The notes: generated by a model from the sequence alone, not told the origin. 16,578 nt of DNA from JBMNKL01 sp050261495 (GCA_050261495.1 JBLNDI010000154.1:1-16578), one strand, 5' to 3'. Shown: positions 1 through 7,098, counted from the stretch's first letter. Program-made: numbers and translations.

Positions 1-113
1 TCATATACGGCGAACTGGTGCCTGAATCCAAAAGGCTCTACTTCGGGAGATTATCTTCGATTGCGAATGTACTGGGAATATTATGTGGTATAATAGTATC
101 GTTATACAATTGA
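1..113 (+). CDS. C-terminal end of a membrane protein, possibly a ZIP-family metal transporter (partial)
   Basis: An open frame enters from the left edge (first full codon at base 3) and stops with TGA at 111-113, giving about 36 residues. The tail reads GELVPESKRLYFGRLSS and then a hydrophobic stretch ANVLGILCGIIVSLY, so it ends in a transmembrane helix. The motif GELVPES followed by a final helix resembles the last loop and helix of ZIP (zinc/iron permease) transporters, which commonly carry an 'EL.PES' motif there. The frame is the only one of the three forward frames that looks like a protein. The family call rests on a short motif and is tentative. The next gene starts 52 bases downstream in the same direction, and its likely promoter lies inside this coding end. 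Confidence 0.5.
   Translation, partial: IYGELVPESKRLYFGRLSSIANVLGILCGIIVSLYN
86..94 (+). promoter_or_regulatory. Extended -10 promoter candidate for ywlC
   Basis: TGG directly precedes a perfect TATAAT at 89-94, which is an extended -10 element. No convincing -35 box lies at 16-18 bases. It is inside the last codons of the upstream membrane protein and would give a leader of about 65 bases before the TTG start at 166. Confidence 0.45.
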
Positions 114-130
114 TACGGCTGCCAATTGTA
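105..130. promoter_or_regulatory. Inverted repeat in the ywlC leader
   Basis: TACAATTG at 105-112 and CAATTGTA at 123-130 form a perfect 8-bp inverted repeat with a 10-base spacer. It sits between the candidate -10 box (89-94) and the ribosome site GAGGAG (151-156). It could be an operator or an RNA hairpin. No run of T follows, so it is not a standard terminator. Confidence 0.35.
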
Positions 131-165
131 GCAATGGACATTATAAAGCAGAGGAGATACATATT

Positions 166-1233
166 TTGGAAACGGAAATTATAAGGATAGACACCAATAC
201 ACCGAGCTGGCAGAATAAACTAGATTACCCGGCCCAGGTGCTAAAATCAGGGGGACTTGTGGCGTTTCCCACCGAGACGGTATATGGTCTTGGGGCAAAC
301 GCGTTTGACGAGAATGCGCTGGAGGGAATATACAAAGCGAAAGGGCGTCCTTCCGACAATCCGCTGATTGTCCATGTCGCCGATATCGGGCAAATTTCGG
401 ACCTTGTCGGGAAAATGCCTTCGATTGCGAAAAAATTGATAGAGGCATTCTGGCCTGGTCCGTTAACTTTGATTATGCCGAAGTCGGACAAGGTCCCTTC
501 CAAAATTACGGCAGGCTTGGACACTGTAGCCGTGAGAATGCCGTCAAACGCAATCGCACTTGAATTAATCAAAAAATCCGGCGTGCCTGTCGCCGCCCCG
601 AGCGCAAACAGTTCCGGAAAACCTAGCCCTACGATGGCCGACCATGTAATCAGAGACCTTTCAGGAAAGGTGGATATCATTATTGACGGCGGCAGCACAA
701 ATGTCGGCGTGGAATCTACCGTGCTCGACATCACCGTTGACCCGCCGGTGATTTTAAGGCCAGGCGGCGTTACGAAGGAGCAGCTTCAATGGGTTTTGGG
801 CGAAGTTTCACAGGATGTTTCCCCTTCTTCCACGTCCGCGAAAGCCCATCCGCGCTCACCCGGCATGAAATACAGGCACTATGCCCCAAACGCGGTTTTA
901 CTGCTTGTCCAGGGTTGTCCCGAGCGTGTGGCGGAAGAAATAAGCAAGCGCGCGGAACTCTATAATAATGAAGGAAATTACGTAGGCGTGCTTACCACGG
1001 ATGAGTCCGCCTCGCTGTATGAAACCGAACTTTACGCGTTTTGCAAAGTCCTTTCGCTCGGAAGCAAAAAGCACCCTGAAAGCCTTGCGGCCAATCTTTT
1101 CAAGCGCCTCAGGGAATTCGACGAAGCCGGCGTGGACGTAATCCTCGCGGAAGCGCCCGATACCAACGGCATTGGACAAGCCGTAATGAACAGGCTCGTA
1201 AAAGCCTCCAGCGGCAATATAATCAAGTTGTAA
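166..1233 (+). CDS. ywlC: Threonylcarbamoyl-AMP synthase (Sua5/YwlC family)
   Basis: This enzyme makes threonylcarbamoyl-AMP from threonine, bicarbonate and ATP in the cytoplasm, the first step of the t6A37 modification of ANN-decoding tRNAs. The 355 residues match the long, two-domain Sua5 form. The N-terminal YrdC-type domain (about 20-205) shows PTETVYGLGANAF (35-47), KGRPSDNPLIVHV (59-71) and APSANSSGKPSPT (144-156). The linker SPGMKYRHYAP (231-241) leads to the Sua5 C-terminal domain. The start is TTG at 166, preceded by GAGGAG at 151-156; no in-frame ATG is better placed. ywlE follows after 9 bases, so the two are co-transcribed. In Bacillus subtilis ywlC and ywlE also lie close together, with ywlD between them. 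Confidence 0.95.
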   Translation: METEIIRIDTNTPSWQNKLDYPAQVLKSGGLVAFPTETVYGLGANAFDENALEGIYKAKGRPSDNPLIVHVADIGQISDLVGKMPSIAKKLIEAFWPGPLTLIMPKSDKVPSKITAGLDTVAVRMPSNAIALELIKKSGVPVAAPSANSSGKPSPTMADHVIRDLSGKVDIIIDGGSTNVGVESTVLDITVDPPVILRPGGVTKEQLQWVLGEVSQDVSPSSTSAKAHPRSPGMKYRHYAPNAVLLLVQGCPERVAEEISKRAELYNNEGNYVGVLTTDESASLYETELYAFCKVLSLGSKKHPESLAANLFKRLREFDEAGVDVILAEAPDTNGIGQAVMNRLVKASSGNIIKL

Positions 1234-1242
1234 GGAGCAAAT

Positions 1243-1704
1243 ATGAAAAAAAAGATATTATTCGTATGTACAGGCAATACCTGCAGGAGCCCGATGGCGG
1301 CGGCCTTATTCAACCGCACGGCCGCGTCGGAACTGCCCGGCTCCGGATATGAAGCCGTTTCGGCCGGTATTTCGGCCATTCAAGGCAGTCCGCCAAGCCC
1401 CGAAGCAATCGCCGCCTTGAAAGATTATCCCGGCAGCAGCCTGCACGGCTTCAGTTCGCGCATGCTGGACGACGCATCCGTCCGTGACGCATTCCTTATT
1501 CTTGCAATGTCTGACAGCCACAAGCAATACATCTTTTCAAAGTTCCCGGATGCGTATCATAAAGTTTTCACTTTGAAAGAATATGTTTATGGCGTTCCCG
1601 GAAATATAAACGATCCCTTCGGGGGCACGCTGGATGACTACAGGGAATGCGCCCGTGAAATTGCGGCGGCAATTGAAGTTCTTGCAAAAAAGTTAAAAAA
1701 TTAA
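1243..1704 (+). CDS. ywlE: Protein-arginine phosphatase of the low-molecular-weight phosphatase fold
   Basis: This cytoplasmic phosphatase removes phosphate from phosphoarginine and so opposes the McsB arginine kinase, which marks proteins for ClpCP. The P-loop is at the N-terminus: C9-T10-G11-N12-T13-C14-R15-S16 (CX5RS). The threonine at T13 corresponds to Thr11 of YwlE, the residue reported to select phosphoarginine over phosphotyrosine; ordinary LMW tyrosine phosphatases have a bulkier residue there. The general-acid loop is present as NDPFGG with D124. The 153-residue length is normal. The start ATG at 1243 follows AAGGAG in the stop region of ywlC. mcsB is not in the window, so the pairing is inferred from the family. 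Confidence 0.93.
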   Translation: MKKKILFVCTGNTCRSPMAAALFNRTAASELPGSGYEAVSAGISAIQGSPPSPEAIAALKDYPGSSLHGFSSRMLDDASVRDAFLILAMSDSHKQYIFSKFPDAYHKVFTLKEYVYGVPGNINDPFGGTLDDYRECAREIAAAIEVLAKKLKN

Positions 1705-1712
1705 GGATGCTT

Positions 1713-1741
1713 TTGACTTTATAAATTCATTAATATAGAAT
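1713..1741 (+). promoter_or_regulatory. Sigma-A-type promoter for rpiB-upp
   Basis: TTGACT (1713-1718), a 17-base spacer and TAGAAT (1736-1741) each differ from consensus by one base. Transcription would begin near 1748, almost at the ribosome site GGAGG (1748-1752), leaving a leader of only about 14 bases. It lies in the 57-base gap between ywlE and rpiB. Confidence 0.6.
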
Positions 1742-1761
1742 TGATTTGGAGGTTGTTTCAT

Positions 1762-2220
1762 ATGTTGGCAATAGCAAGCGACCATGCCGGATATGAACTA
1801 AAAAGCGAAATCATCAGGCACCTGGAACGGAAGGGAATACCGTATGAAGATTTTGGAACAAATGATTGCTCCACTTCCGTCGATTATAATGACTATGGCC
1901 TGATGGTGGCGGAAGCCGTAAGCAAGGGTACGCATGAATACGGGATAATCATCTGCGGCACCGGCATAGGAATATCCATTATGGCTAACAAGGTTCCCGG
2001 CGTCAGGGCCGCTTTATGTACGAACTGCTACATGGCAAAAATGAGCCGTGAGCATAATAACGCAAACGTATTGGCACTTGGCGGCCGCGTAATCGGGCCC
2101 GGTTTGGCCGCAGAAATCGTCGATGCGTGGCTTGGCGCTTCTTTTGCAGGCGGAAGGCACCAGAGAAGGGTGGACAAGTTTGCGGAAGCAGAGAAAAAAT
2201 ATATGGCAAGAAACACTTGA
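1762..2220 (+). CDS. rpiB: Ribose-5-phosphate isomerase B
   Basis: It interconverts ribose-5-phosphate and ribulose-5-phosphate in the non-oxidative pentose phosphate pathway. The 152-residue protein has the RpiB/LacAB signature: ASDHAGYELK at 5-14 (D8, H9 binding substrate), ICGTGIGISIMANK at 64-77 with the catalytic C65, and SREHNNANVLALGGR (95-109) with H98, matching the active-site histidine of Escherichia coli RpiB. The ATG at 1762 is chosen because GGAGG (1748-1752) lies 9 bases before it; an in-frame TTG at 1741 lies before that ribosome site. The ribose product feeds PRPP, the co-substrate of the uracil phosphoribosyltransferase encoded 14 bases downstream, so the pairing makes metabolic sense. 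Confidence 0.95.
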   Translation: MLAIASDHAGYELKSEIIRHLERKGIPYEDFGTNDCSTSVDYNDYGLMVAEAVSKGTHEYGIIICGTGIGISIMANKVPGVRAALCTNCYMAKMSREHNNANVLALGGRVIGPGLAAEIVDAWLGASFAGGRHQRRVDKFAEAEKKYMARNT

Positions 2221-2234
2221 CAGGGGGAAGGTAC

Positions 2235-2864
2235 ATGGATAACGTTTTTGTCTTTGATCATCCGCTGATACAGCACAAGATTTCATTGTTAAGGGATAAG
2301 AACACCACGACCAAGGAGTTCAGAGAATTGGTGGCCGAGATATCCATGCTGATGGGATACGAGGTAACAAGGAACATGCCGCTCAAGGAAGTTGAAATAG
2401 AGACGCCCGTCGGCATGGCAAAAACAAAGGTGATTTCCGGCAAGAAGCTCGGTATCGTGCCAATACTCAGGGCAGGCTTGGGAATGGTCGACGGAATGCT
2501 GAGGCTTTTACCGATGGCGAAGGTTGGGCACATAGGGCTATGGCGGGATCCTGAGACTCTTGAACCGGTGGAATATTATTGCAAGCTGCCGGTCGACGCC
2601 CACGAAAGGGAAATCGTCGTACTGGACCCGATGCTGGCTACAGGCGGCTCGGCGTCGGCAGCCATCAAGTTTATAAAAGACAGGAACGTTACCAGTATCA
2701 AGTTAATGTGCCTGATTGCGGCAAGAGTTGGAATAGAGAGAATCAACAGGGATCACCCCGATGTTGAGATCTATTGTGCCGCGGTAGACGAAAAACTAAA
2801 CGATCACGGATACATCGTACCCGGCCTCGGCGATGCCGGGGACAGGCTGTTCGGAACTAAATAA
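2235..2864 (+). CDS. upp: Uracil phosphoribosyltransferase
   Basis: This salvage enzyme makes UMP from uracil and PRPP in the cytoplasm. The 209 residues equal the usual family length. The PRPP loop is at 130-143 (LDPMLATGGSASAA), and the uracil-binding C-terminus reads YIVPGLGDAGDRLFGTK (193-209), the family hallmark. ILRAGLGM (77-84) is also typical. The ATG at 2235 follows GGGGGAAGG just upstream; the open frame runs further left into rpiB but has no ribosome site there. The 14-base gap to rpiB suggests one transcript. The next gene is 103 bases away and could have its own promoter, although none is convincing by eye. Confidence 0.96.
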   Translation: MDNVFVFDHPLIQHKISLLRDKNTTTKEFRELVAEISMLMGYEVTRNMPLKEVEIETPVGMAKTKVISGKKLGIVPILRAGLGMVDGMLRLLPMAKVGHIGLWRDPETLEPVEYYCKLPVDAHEREIVVLDPMLATGGSASAAIKFIKDRNVTSIKLMCLIAARVGIERINRDHPDVEIYCAAVDEKLNDHGYIVPGLGDAGDRLFGTK

Positions 2865-2967
2865 GCGTTTACCGGCACGATTGGTGTTAAATATTTCTCC
2901 GCACGACCAATTTATATCCTGTAAAATATACCGCAAAAACCTGTAGAATGTTTTTAGGAGGTATACT

Positions 2968-3414
2968 ATGAGACCGTCGTGGGATGAATATTTTATGGAG
3001 ATCGTCGGGCTAATAAAAACAAGATCGACCTGCATCAAGCGCCAGGAGGGCGCACTGATAGTGAAAGACAGGCGGATTCTTGCCACCGGGTACAACGGTG
3101 CTCCGACGGGCTGCAGGCACTGTACCGAGATTGGTTGCCTGCGCGATGAAACTGATGCGGTTCAGAAGGAATACGGCGAGAACTGCAGGGGTATTCACGC
3201 TCCGCAGAACGCGCTGGTTCAAGCCGCTTATTCGGGGACAAGCGTTAAAGACGGCACGCTTTACGCGACTCATCAGCCCTGTATATTATGCGCGAAAATG
3301 GCAATTAATGCAGGTATAAAGAAAATAGTATTTACAGGAGAATACCCCGGCAAGCCGGTAATGGATTTGTTTAAGGAAGCCGGCGTTCGGGTGGTTAGTT
3401 ATAGGCAGGTGTAG
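2968..3414 (+). CDS. ComEB-type deoxycytidylate deaminase homologue lacking the catalytic glutamate
   Basis: The family deaminates dCMP to dUMP for dTMP synthesis, using a zinc-bound water. The 148 residues show the whole fold: WDEYFMEIVGLIKTRSTC at the start, GYNGAPTG (41-48), zinc ligand H77, and PCILC (104-108) with ligands C105 and C108. The motif that normally reads His-Ala-Glu is His-Ala-Pro here: codon 79 is CCG (3202-3204). The glutamate is the proton shuttle, so this copy is probably inactive in deamination, or a sequencing or assembly error changed two bases. The RQVGA segment usual near residue 27 reads RQEGA. The start has AGGAGGT a few bases upstream. A second deaminase with an intact motif is encoded at 6601-7098 and may carry the activity. 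Confidence 0.85.
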   Translation: MRPSWDEYFMEIVGLIKTRSTCIKRQEGALIVKDRRILATGYNGAPTGCRHCTEIGCLRDETDAVQKEYGENCRGIHAPQNALVQAAYSGTSVKDGTLYATHQPCILCAKMAINAGIKKIVFTGEYPGKPVMDLFKEAGVRVVSYRQV

Positions 3415-3419
3415 ACATT

Positions 3420-4586
3420 TTGTCAAATATTACTGAATACATTATCACTTTTACGCTGGCATTCATTATTGCGTTTCTGGCAACACCGATTGCCAGGAAA
3501 ATCGCATTCAAGTTCGGTATAATAGACATCCCGAAAGACGACCGAAGGATGCATAACAAGCCTATCGCCTTGCTGGGCGGCCTGGCTATCGTAATTGGTT
3601 TCGCTGTTTCGCTGGTTTTCGACCTGGCTACGTCATCAAATATTGTAGCGACATTCAAGGAATTCAAAGGTCTTATCGCCGGCATCGCCATTATTGTATT
3701 CATGGGTATCCTGGATGACAAGAAAAATCTCCGGCCAAGAACAAAGCTGGCGTTCCAGCTGGCGGCGGCTATTGCGGTGGTGCTGATTTCAGATACGAAG
3801 ATATCCATCCTTACGAACCCGTTCGGCAAGCCGTACTATATCAGGCTCAGCCCTGTTGTTTCCTATCCCCTTACCGTATTATGGATAGTAGGCATAACAA
3901 ACGCGATCAACCTTATTGACGGGCTGGACGGCCTCGCGGCGGGCGTTTCGTCCATATCCTCCCTCTCGCTGTTTTTCATTTCGATGCTGAGGGGAGACCT
4001 TGTCAGTCCGCAGATAGCGGTTTATACGGCATTGATCACGGCAGCGCTGTCCGGCGCCACGCTGGGCTTTCTTCCGTTCAACTTCAATCCGGCTAAAATA
4101 TTCATGGGCGAGACCGGCGCGGCATTCCTCGGGTTTACGTTGGGCGTTATCTCAATACAAGGCGTAATGAAATCATACGCCGCGATATCCATAGCGATTC
4201 CCTTGCTGGTATTGGGCTTGCCGCTGATAGACACGCTGTTTGCCATCATCAGGAGAATTGCAAACCACAAATCGATCGCGCAGGCCGACAGAAGACATTT
4301 TCACCATAGGCTTATGGACATGGGCTTAAGCCAGCGCCAATCGGTATTGATAATGTATATAGTCAGCGGCACGCTTGGACTATGCGCCATTGTTCTCGCG
4401 GACCGCGGCGCGCTCAGCGCCATTATACTGCTCCTGTCCGTCGCGATCTTCGTCGCGGGCGGCACGAAATATATGAATAATAGCGGCAGCATGTCCGACG
4501 AATATGTAAAGGACCAGGAAAAACCGCAGAAAACAGCCCTTCCTGATAAAAATGTCAATAAACCGTCCGATGGGGTAACAAAATGA
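3420..4586 (+). CDS. Polyprenyl-phosphate sugar-1-phosphate transferase (WecA/TagO/MraY superfamily)
   Basis: This membrane enzyme transfers a sugar-1-phosphate, most likely GlcNAc-1-P, from a UDP-sugar to undecaprenyl phosphate, starting a lipid-linked wall polymer such as teichoic acid. The 388 residues include about ten hydrophobic helices. Visible motifs are ILDD (97-100) with the aspartate pair, NAINLIDGLDGLAAG (161-175), FMGETGA (228-234), and the cytoplasmic histidine motif RRHFHHRL (291-298). In MraY-like enzymes the third motif normally has aspartate (MGD) for magnesium; here it is E231 (GAG at 4110-4112). A charged, soluble tail follows residue 355. The start is TTG at 3420, 5 bases after the deaminase stop, with AGGCAGGTG upstream. 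It overlaps the next gene by ATGA, so the two are translationally coupled. Confidence 0.9.
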   Translation: MSNITEYIITFTLAFIIAFLATPIARKIAFKFGIIDIPKDDRRMHNKPIALLGGLAIVIGFAVSLVFDLATSSNIVATFKEFKGLIAGIAIIVFMGILDDKKNLRPRTKLAFQLAAAIAVVLISDTKISILTNPFGKPYYIRLSPVVSYPLTVLWIVGITNAINLIDGLDGLAAGVSSISSLSLFFISMLRGDLVSPQIAVYTALITAALSGATLGFLPFNFNPAKIFMGETGAAFLGFTLGVISIQGVMKSYAAISIAIPLLVLGLPLIDTLFAIIRRIANHKSIAQADRRHFHHRLMDMGLSQRQSVLIMYIVSGTLGLCAIVLADRGALSAIILLLSVAIFVAGGTKYMNNSGSMSDEYVKDQEKPQKTALPDKNVNKPSDGVTK

Positions 4587-5731
4587 AAAAACTAAAAGTA
4601 ATGCCGGTGTTCGGAACCAGGCCGGACGCCGTAAAAATGGCCCCGGTGGTGAAAGAACTTGAAGGCCGTCCGGAAATCGACTGCGTTGTATGCGTCACCG
4701 CGCAGCACAGGGAAATGCTTGACCAGGTTAACCGCATATTCGGGATCAAGCCGGCTTATGACCTGGACATAATGAAAGCCGGCCAGACGCTTGAACACAT
4801 CACGACAAGCACGCTGAACGGACTTGTGGACATACTTGACGTCGCCAGGCCGGACCTTGTGCTTGTCCACGGGGATACAACCACATGCTTCGCGTCCGCG
4901 CTCGCGGCTTTTTATCGAAAAATCCCTGTCGGCCATGTAGAAGCCGGTTTGAGGACGTTTGAAAAGTATTTCCCCTACCCCGAGGAATTGAACAGGAAAT
5001 TGGCAGCCTCGCTGTCTGATTTTCATTTTGCCCCAACCCGGACAAATAAATCAAACCTGCTGAAGGAAGGCATACCGCCCGAAAAAATCTATGTTACGGG
5101 AAACACCGTCATCGACGCTATGAAGTCCACAGTCAAGGAAGATTACATATTCCACGACGCCGTTTTGAGAAATATCGATATGCGCGCAAAAAGAATAATC
5201 ACCGTTACCGCCCACAGGCGTGAAAACCTTGGCGAACCGCTGGAACAGATCTGCCTGGCACTGGACGACATAGCCGGAAGGTATGAGGACGTCCGCATAA
5301 TATATGCCGTACATTTGAACCCGGCTGTCCGCGAAACTGCATTTAGGGTGCTGGGTTCCAACCGGCGCGTATACTTGATAGATCCGCTGGATATAGAAGA
5401 CATGCACAACCTGATGTCCAGGTCATACATGGTAATGACGGATTCCGGCGGTCTTCAGGAAGAAGCCCCTTCGCTGGGCAAGCCGGTGCTCGTGCTGAGA
5501 AATGAAACCGAGCGGCCCGAGGCTGTTTTGGCAGGCACGGTTAAACTTGCCGGGACCAGCCGCGAGACCATAAAATCACTTGCAATCAATCTCCTTGAAG
5601 ACCCGGCGGAGTACGACAGGATGGCCAAGGCCGTAAATCCCTATGGCGACGGTAGGGCGTCGGAACGCATAGTAAACGCAATCCTTTATGAATTCGGAGC
5701 GTCCGGCAGCAAACCTGACGAGTTCAAATAA
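4583..5731 (+). CDS. wecB: UDP-N-acetylglucosamine 2-epimerase (non-hydrolysing)
   Basis: It interconverts UDP-GlcNAc and UDP-ManNAc in the cytoplasm, supplying ManNAc units for teichoic-acid linkage units or other surface polysaccharides (MnaA in Bacillus, WecB in enterobacteria). The 382 residues match the family. Residues aligning with the catalytic set of the E. coli enzyme are present: D98 in HGDTTT, E120 in HVEAGLR, E134 in YPEELNR and H211 in TAHRREN. The UDP-binding C-terminal half has TDSGGLQEEAPSLGKPVL. The N-terminal signature is FGTRPDAVKMAP, with aspartate where glutamate is usual. It overlaps the transferase gene by four bases, and the pair is likely one unit of wall-polymer synthesis. 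Its TAA abuts the stop codon of the convergent gene. Confidence 0.94.
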   Translation: MKKLKVMPVFGTRPDAVKMAPVVKELEGRPEIDCVVCVTAQHREMLDQVNRIFGIKPAYDLDIMKAGQTLEHITTSTLNGLVDILDVARPDLVLVHGDTTTCFASALAAFYRKIPVGHVEAGLRTFEKYFPYPEELNRKLAASLSDFHFAPTRTNKSNLLKEGIPPEKIYVTGNTVIDAMKSTVKEDYIFHDAVLRNIDMRAKRIITVTAHRRENLGEPLEQICLALDDIAGRYEDVRIIYAVHLNPAVRETAFRVLGSNRRVYLIDPLDIEDMHNLMSRSYMVMTDSGGLQEEAPSLGKPVLVLRNETERPEAVLAGTVKLAGTSRETIKSLAINLLEDPAEYDRMAKAVNPYGDGRASERIVNAILYEFGASGSKPDEFK

Positions 5732-6529
5732 CTACATCCTTTTAATATGTTCATGCGTATACAGGTGGTCCATGCAATACTCGTAATCGCCGTCGCAATC
5801 AACGCAATACCTGAATTCAAGGTTCTTGTCGTCCCATTCGGTTCTTCCGCAGACCGTGCACCTGTGGATGACCACGATCCTCGGTTTTTTCGCTTCGAAT
5901 TCCATGTGCTTGAAGTATGATTTCTGCTTCCTGGCAATGCGCATAATGATGTCTTTCCCGAAAAACAGCACGAAATTGAAAGCGGAGCCGGCAAGGGTTA
6001 TCAATCCCATGAGCGGCGCAAACCTGAAAGCATATACAATGTACAGGGCATAAAATATCGAAAGATATTTTATTTTAACCGGAACAAAGAAAAACAGCAT
6101 GATTTGGAAATCAGGAAACAGGTATGAAAAAGCAAATATCAGCGAATAATTCAGAAACGCCGCCGAACCCAGACCTCCTATGAACGACGCCCCGATAGTC
6201 CCAATAACGCCTACCAGGTAATAAATGTTGAACTTGAAAGAACCCCATTCATTTTCCAACGCAGACCCTATCATATAATAAAAGTACAACGAGATGGCCA
6301 GCCATAAAGGCGACGTATCCATCGGAACAAACAGGAACGTAACAAGCCTCCATACTTCGCCCTTCAAAACAAGAGACGGGATAAGCATAAGTTTCATTGC
6401 GACCCGGTAATCAAAAAGCGATACCAGGTATACTGCGCCATTTAGCGCCGTTATGTACAGCATAAGATTCCTGATCGCAAATCTGCCGTATTTCCGGCTT
6501 AAATTATCGAACCAGCTCACCAATTTCAT
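5732..6529 (-). CDS. Rhomboid-like membrane protein with cysteine/histidine-rich C-terminal tail, probably catalytically inactive
   Basis: The 265 residues contain about six hydrophobic helices between 20 and 195, with the rhomboid-like signature GEVWRLVTFLF (57-67) followed by ALENEWGSFKF (90-100). True rhomboid proteases need a Gly-x-Ser-Gly serine and a later histidine. The matching region reads GSAAFLNYSLIF, so the serine motif is absent and a pseudoprotease is likely. The tail has CTVC (224-227), CVDC (242-245), C252, H255, H259 and H261, which looks like a zinc-binding module. The start is uncertain: ATG at 6529 is given, but AGGAAGG directly before it would suit TTG at 6523 or GTG at 6520 better; a longer form from 6565 has no ribosome site. 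Function unknown. Confidence 0.75.
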   Translation of the reverse strand: MKLVSWFDNLSRKYGRFAIRNLMLYITALNGAVYLVSLFDYRVAMKLMLIPSLVLKGEVWRLVTFLFVPMDTSPLWLAISLYFYYMIGSALENEWGSFKFNIYYLVGVIGTIGASFIGGLGSAAFLNYSLIFAFSYLFPDFQIMLFFFVPVKIKYLSIFYALYIVYAFRFAPLMGLITLAGSAFNFVLFFGKDIIMRIARKQKSYFKHMEFEAKKPRIVVIHRCTVCGRTEWDDKNLEFRYCVDCDGDYEYCMDHLYTHEHIKRM

Positions 6530-6582
6530 CCTTCCTGCCAATATTTCCGTCCCAATTATTATCATCTGCGTGTTACTTACAT

Positions 6583-6588
6583 ATTATA
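6583..6588 (-). promoter_or_regulatory. -10 box candidate for the rhomboid-like gene
   Basis: A perfect TATAAT on the - strand lies 54 bases before the ATG at 6529, in the 71-base gap after the deaminase gene. The best -35-like hexamer, TTGAAA at 6609-6614, is 20 bases away, which is too far for a strong promoter. Read-through from the deaminase promoter is equally possible. Confidence 0.3.
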
Positions 6589-6600
6589 CCGGGTGTGGGA

Positions 6601-7098
6601 TTACAGGATTTCAAAATCACCCTTGAATCTGAGCACTATGGAATCAATCTCCACCTCAAGTTTCCTGTAATTCACTTTTGCCATGTCAAACATCTTCTTT
6701 GAAGCAATGACAGCATCCGTATCCTTATACTTGTCATCCAGGTAAATGACATTCTTTATGCCTGACTGGATGATGGCCTTCGCGCACTCGTTGCAGGGAA
6801 ATAATGCTACGTATATCGTGCAGTCGTCAAGGTACCTGTTCGTGCTGTTGAGGATCGCATTCAACTCGGCGTGGCAAACGTACGGGTACTTGGTATCCAG
6901 GTACTCCCCTTCCCTCTTCCAGGGCAGCAGGTTGTCGTCGCAGCCGGTCGGAAAACCGTTGTACCCGACGCCGACTATTTTCTTCCTGGAATCCACGATG
7001 CACGCTCCCACCTTCGTATTCGGGTCCTTGCTCCGGTAAGCCGAGAGAAGAGCAACCCCCATAAAATATTCATCCCAGGTTATATGCCCTCTATCCAT
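6601..7098 (-). CDS. Deoxycytidylate (dCMP) deaminase, intact
   Basis: It converts dCMP to dUMP, the substrate for thymidylate synthase. The 165-residue protein has ITWDEYFMGVALLSAYRS at the N-terminus, GVGYNGFPTGCDDN (43-56), the zinc/proton-shuttle motif CHAELNAI (75-82; H76, E78), and PCNEC (101-105; C102, C105). The insert LPWKREGEYLDTKYPYV between motifs resembles that of phage- and eukaryote-type dCMP deaminases rather than the ComEB copy at 2968-3414. The start ATG at 7098 has GGAGG (7106-7110) 7 bases upstream; the open frame continues further left without another good start. A predicted promoter overlapped by a palindrome precedes it. The rhomboid-like gene follows after 71 bases. 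Confidence 0.93.
   Translation of the reverse strand: MDRGHITWDEYFMGVALLSAYRSKDPNTKVGACIVDSRKKIVGVGYNGFPTGCDDNLLPWKREGEYLDTKYPYVCHAELNAILNSTNRYLDDCTIYVALFPCNECAKAIIQSGIKNVIYLDDKYKDTDAVIASKKMFDMAKVNYRKLEVEIDSIVLRFKGDFEIL

Noticed and set aside
225..734. 169-codon - strand open frame antisense to ywlC
   Set aside because: ywlC is unambiguous on the + strand, and this frame has no ribosome site or recognisable motif.
2920..2950. Promoter before the ComEB-like gene (TAAAAT at 2922-2927 or TAGAAT at 2944-2949)
   Set aside because: Neither has a matching -35 box at the right spacing or an extended -10.
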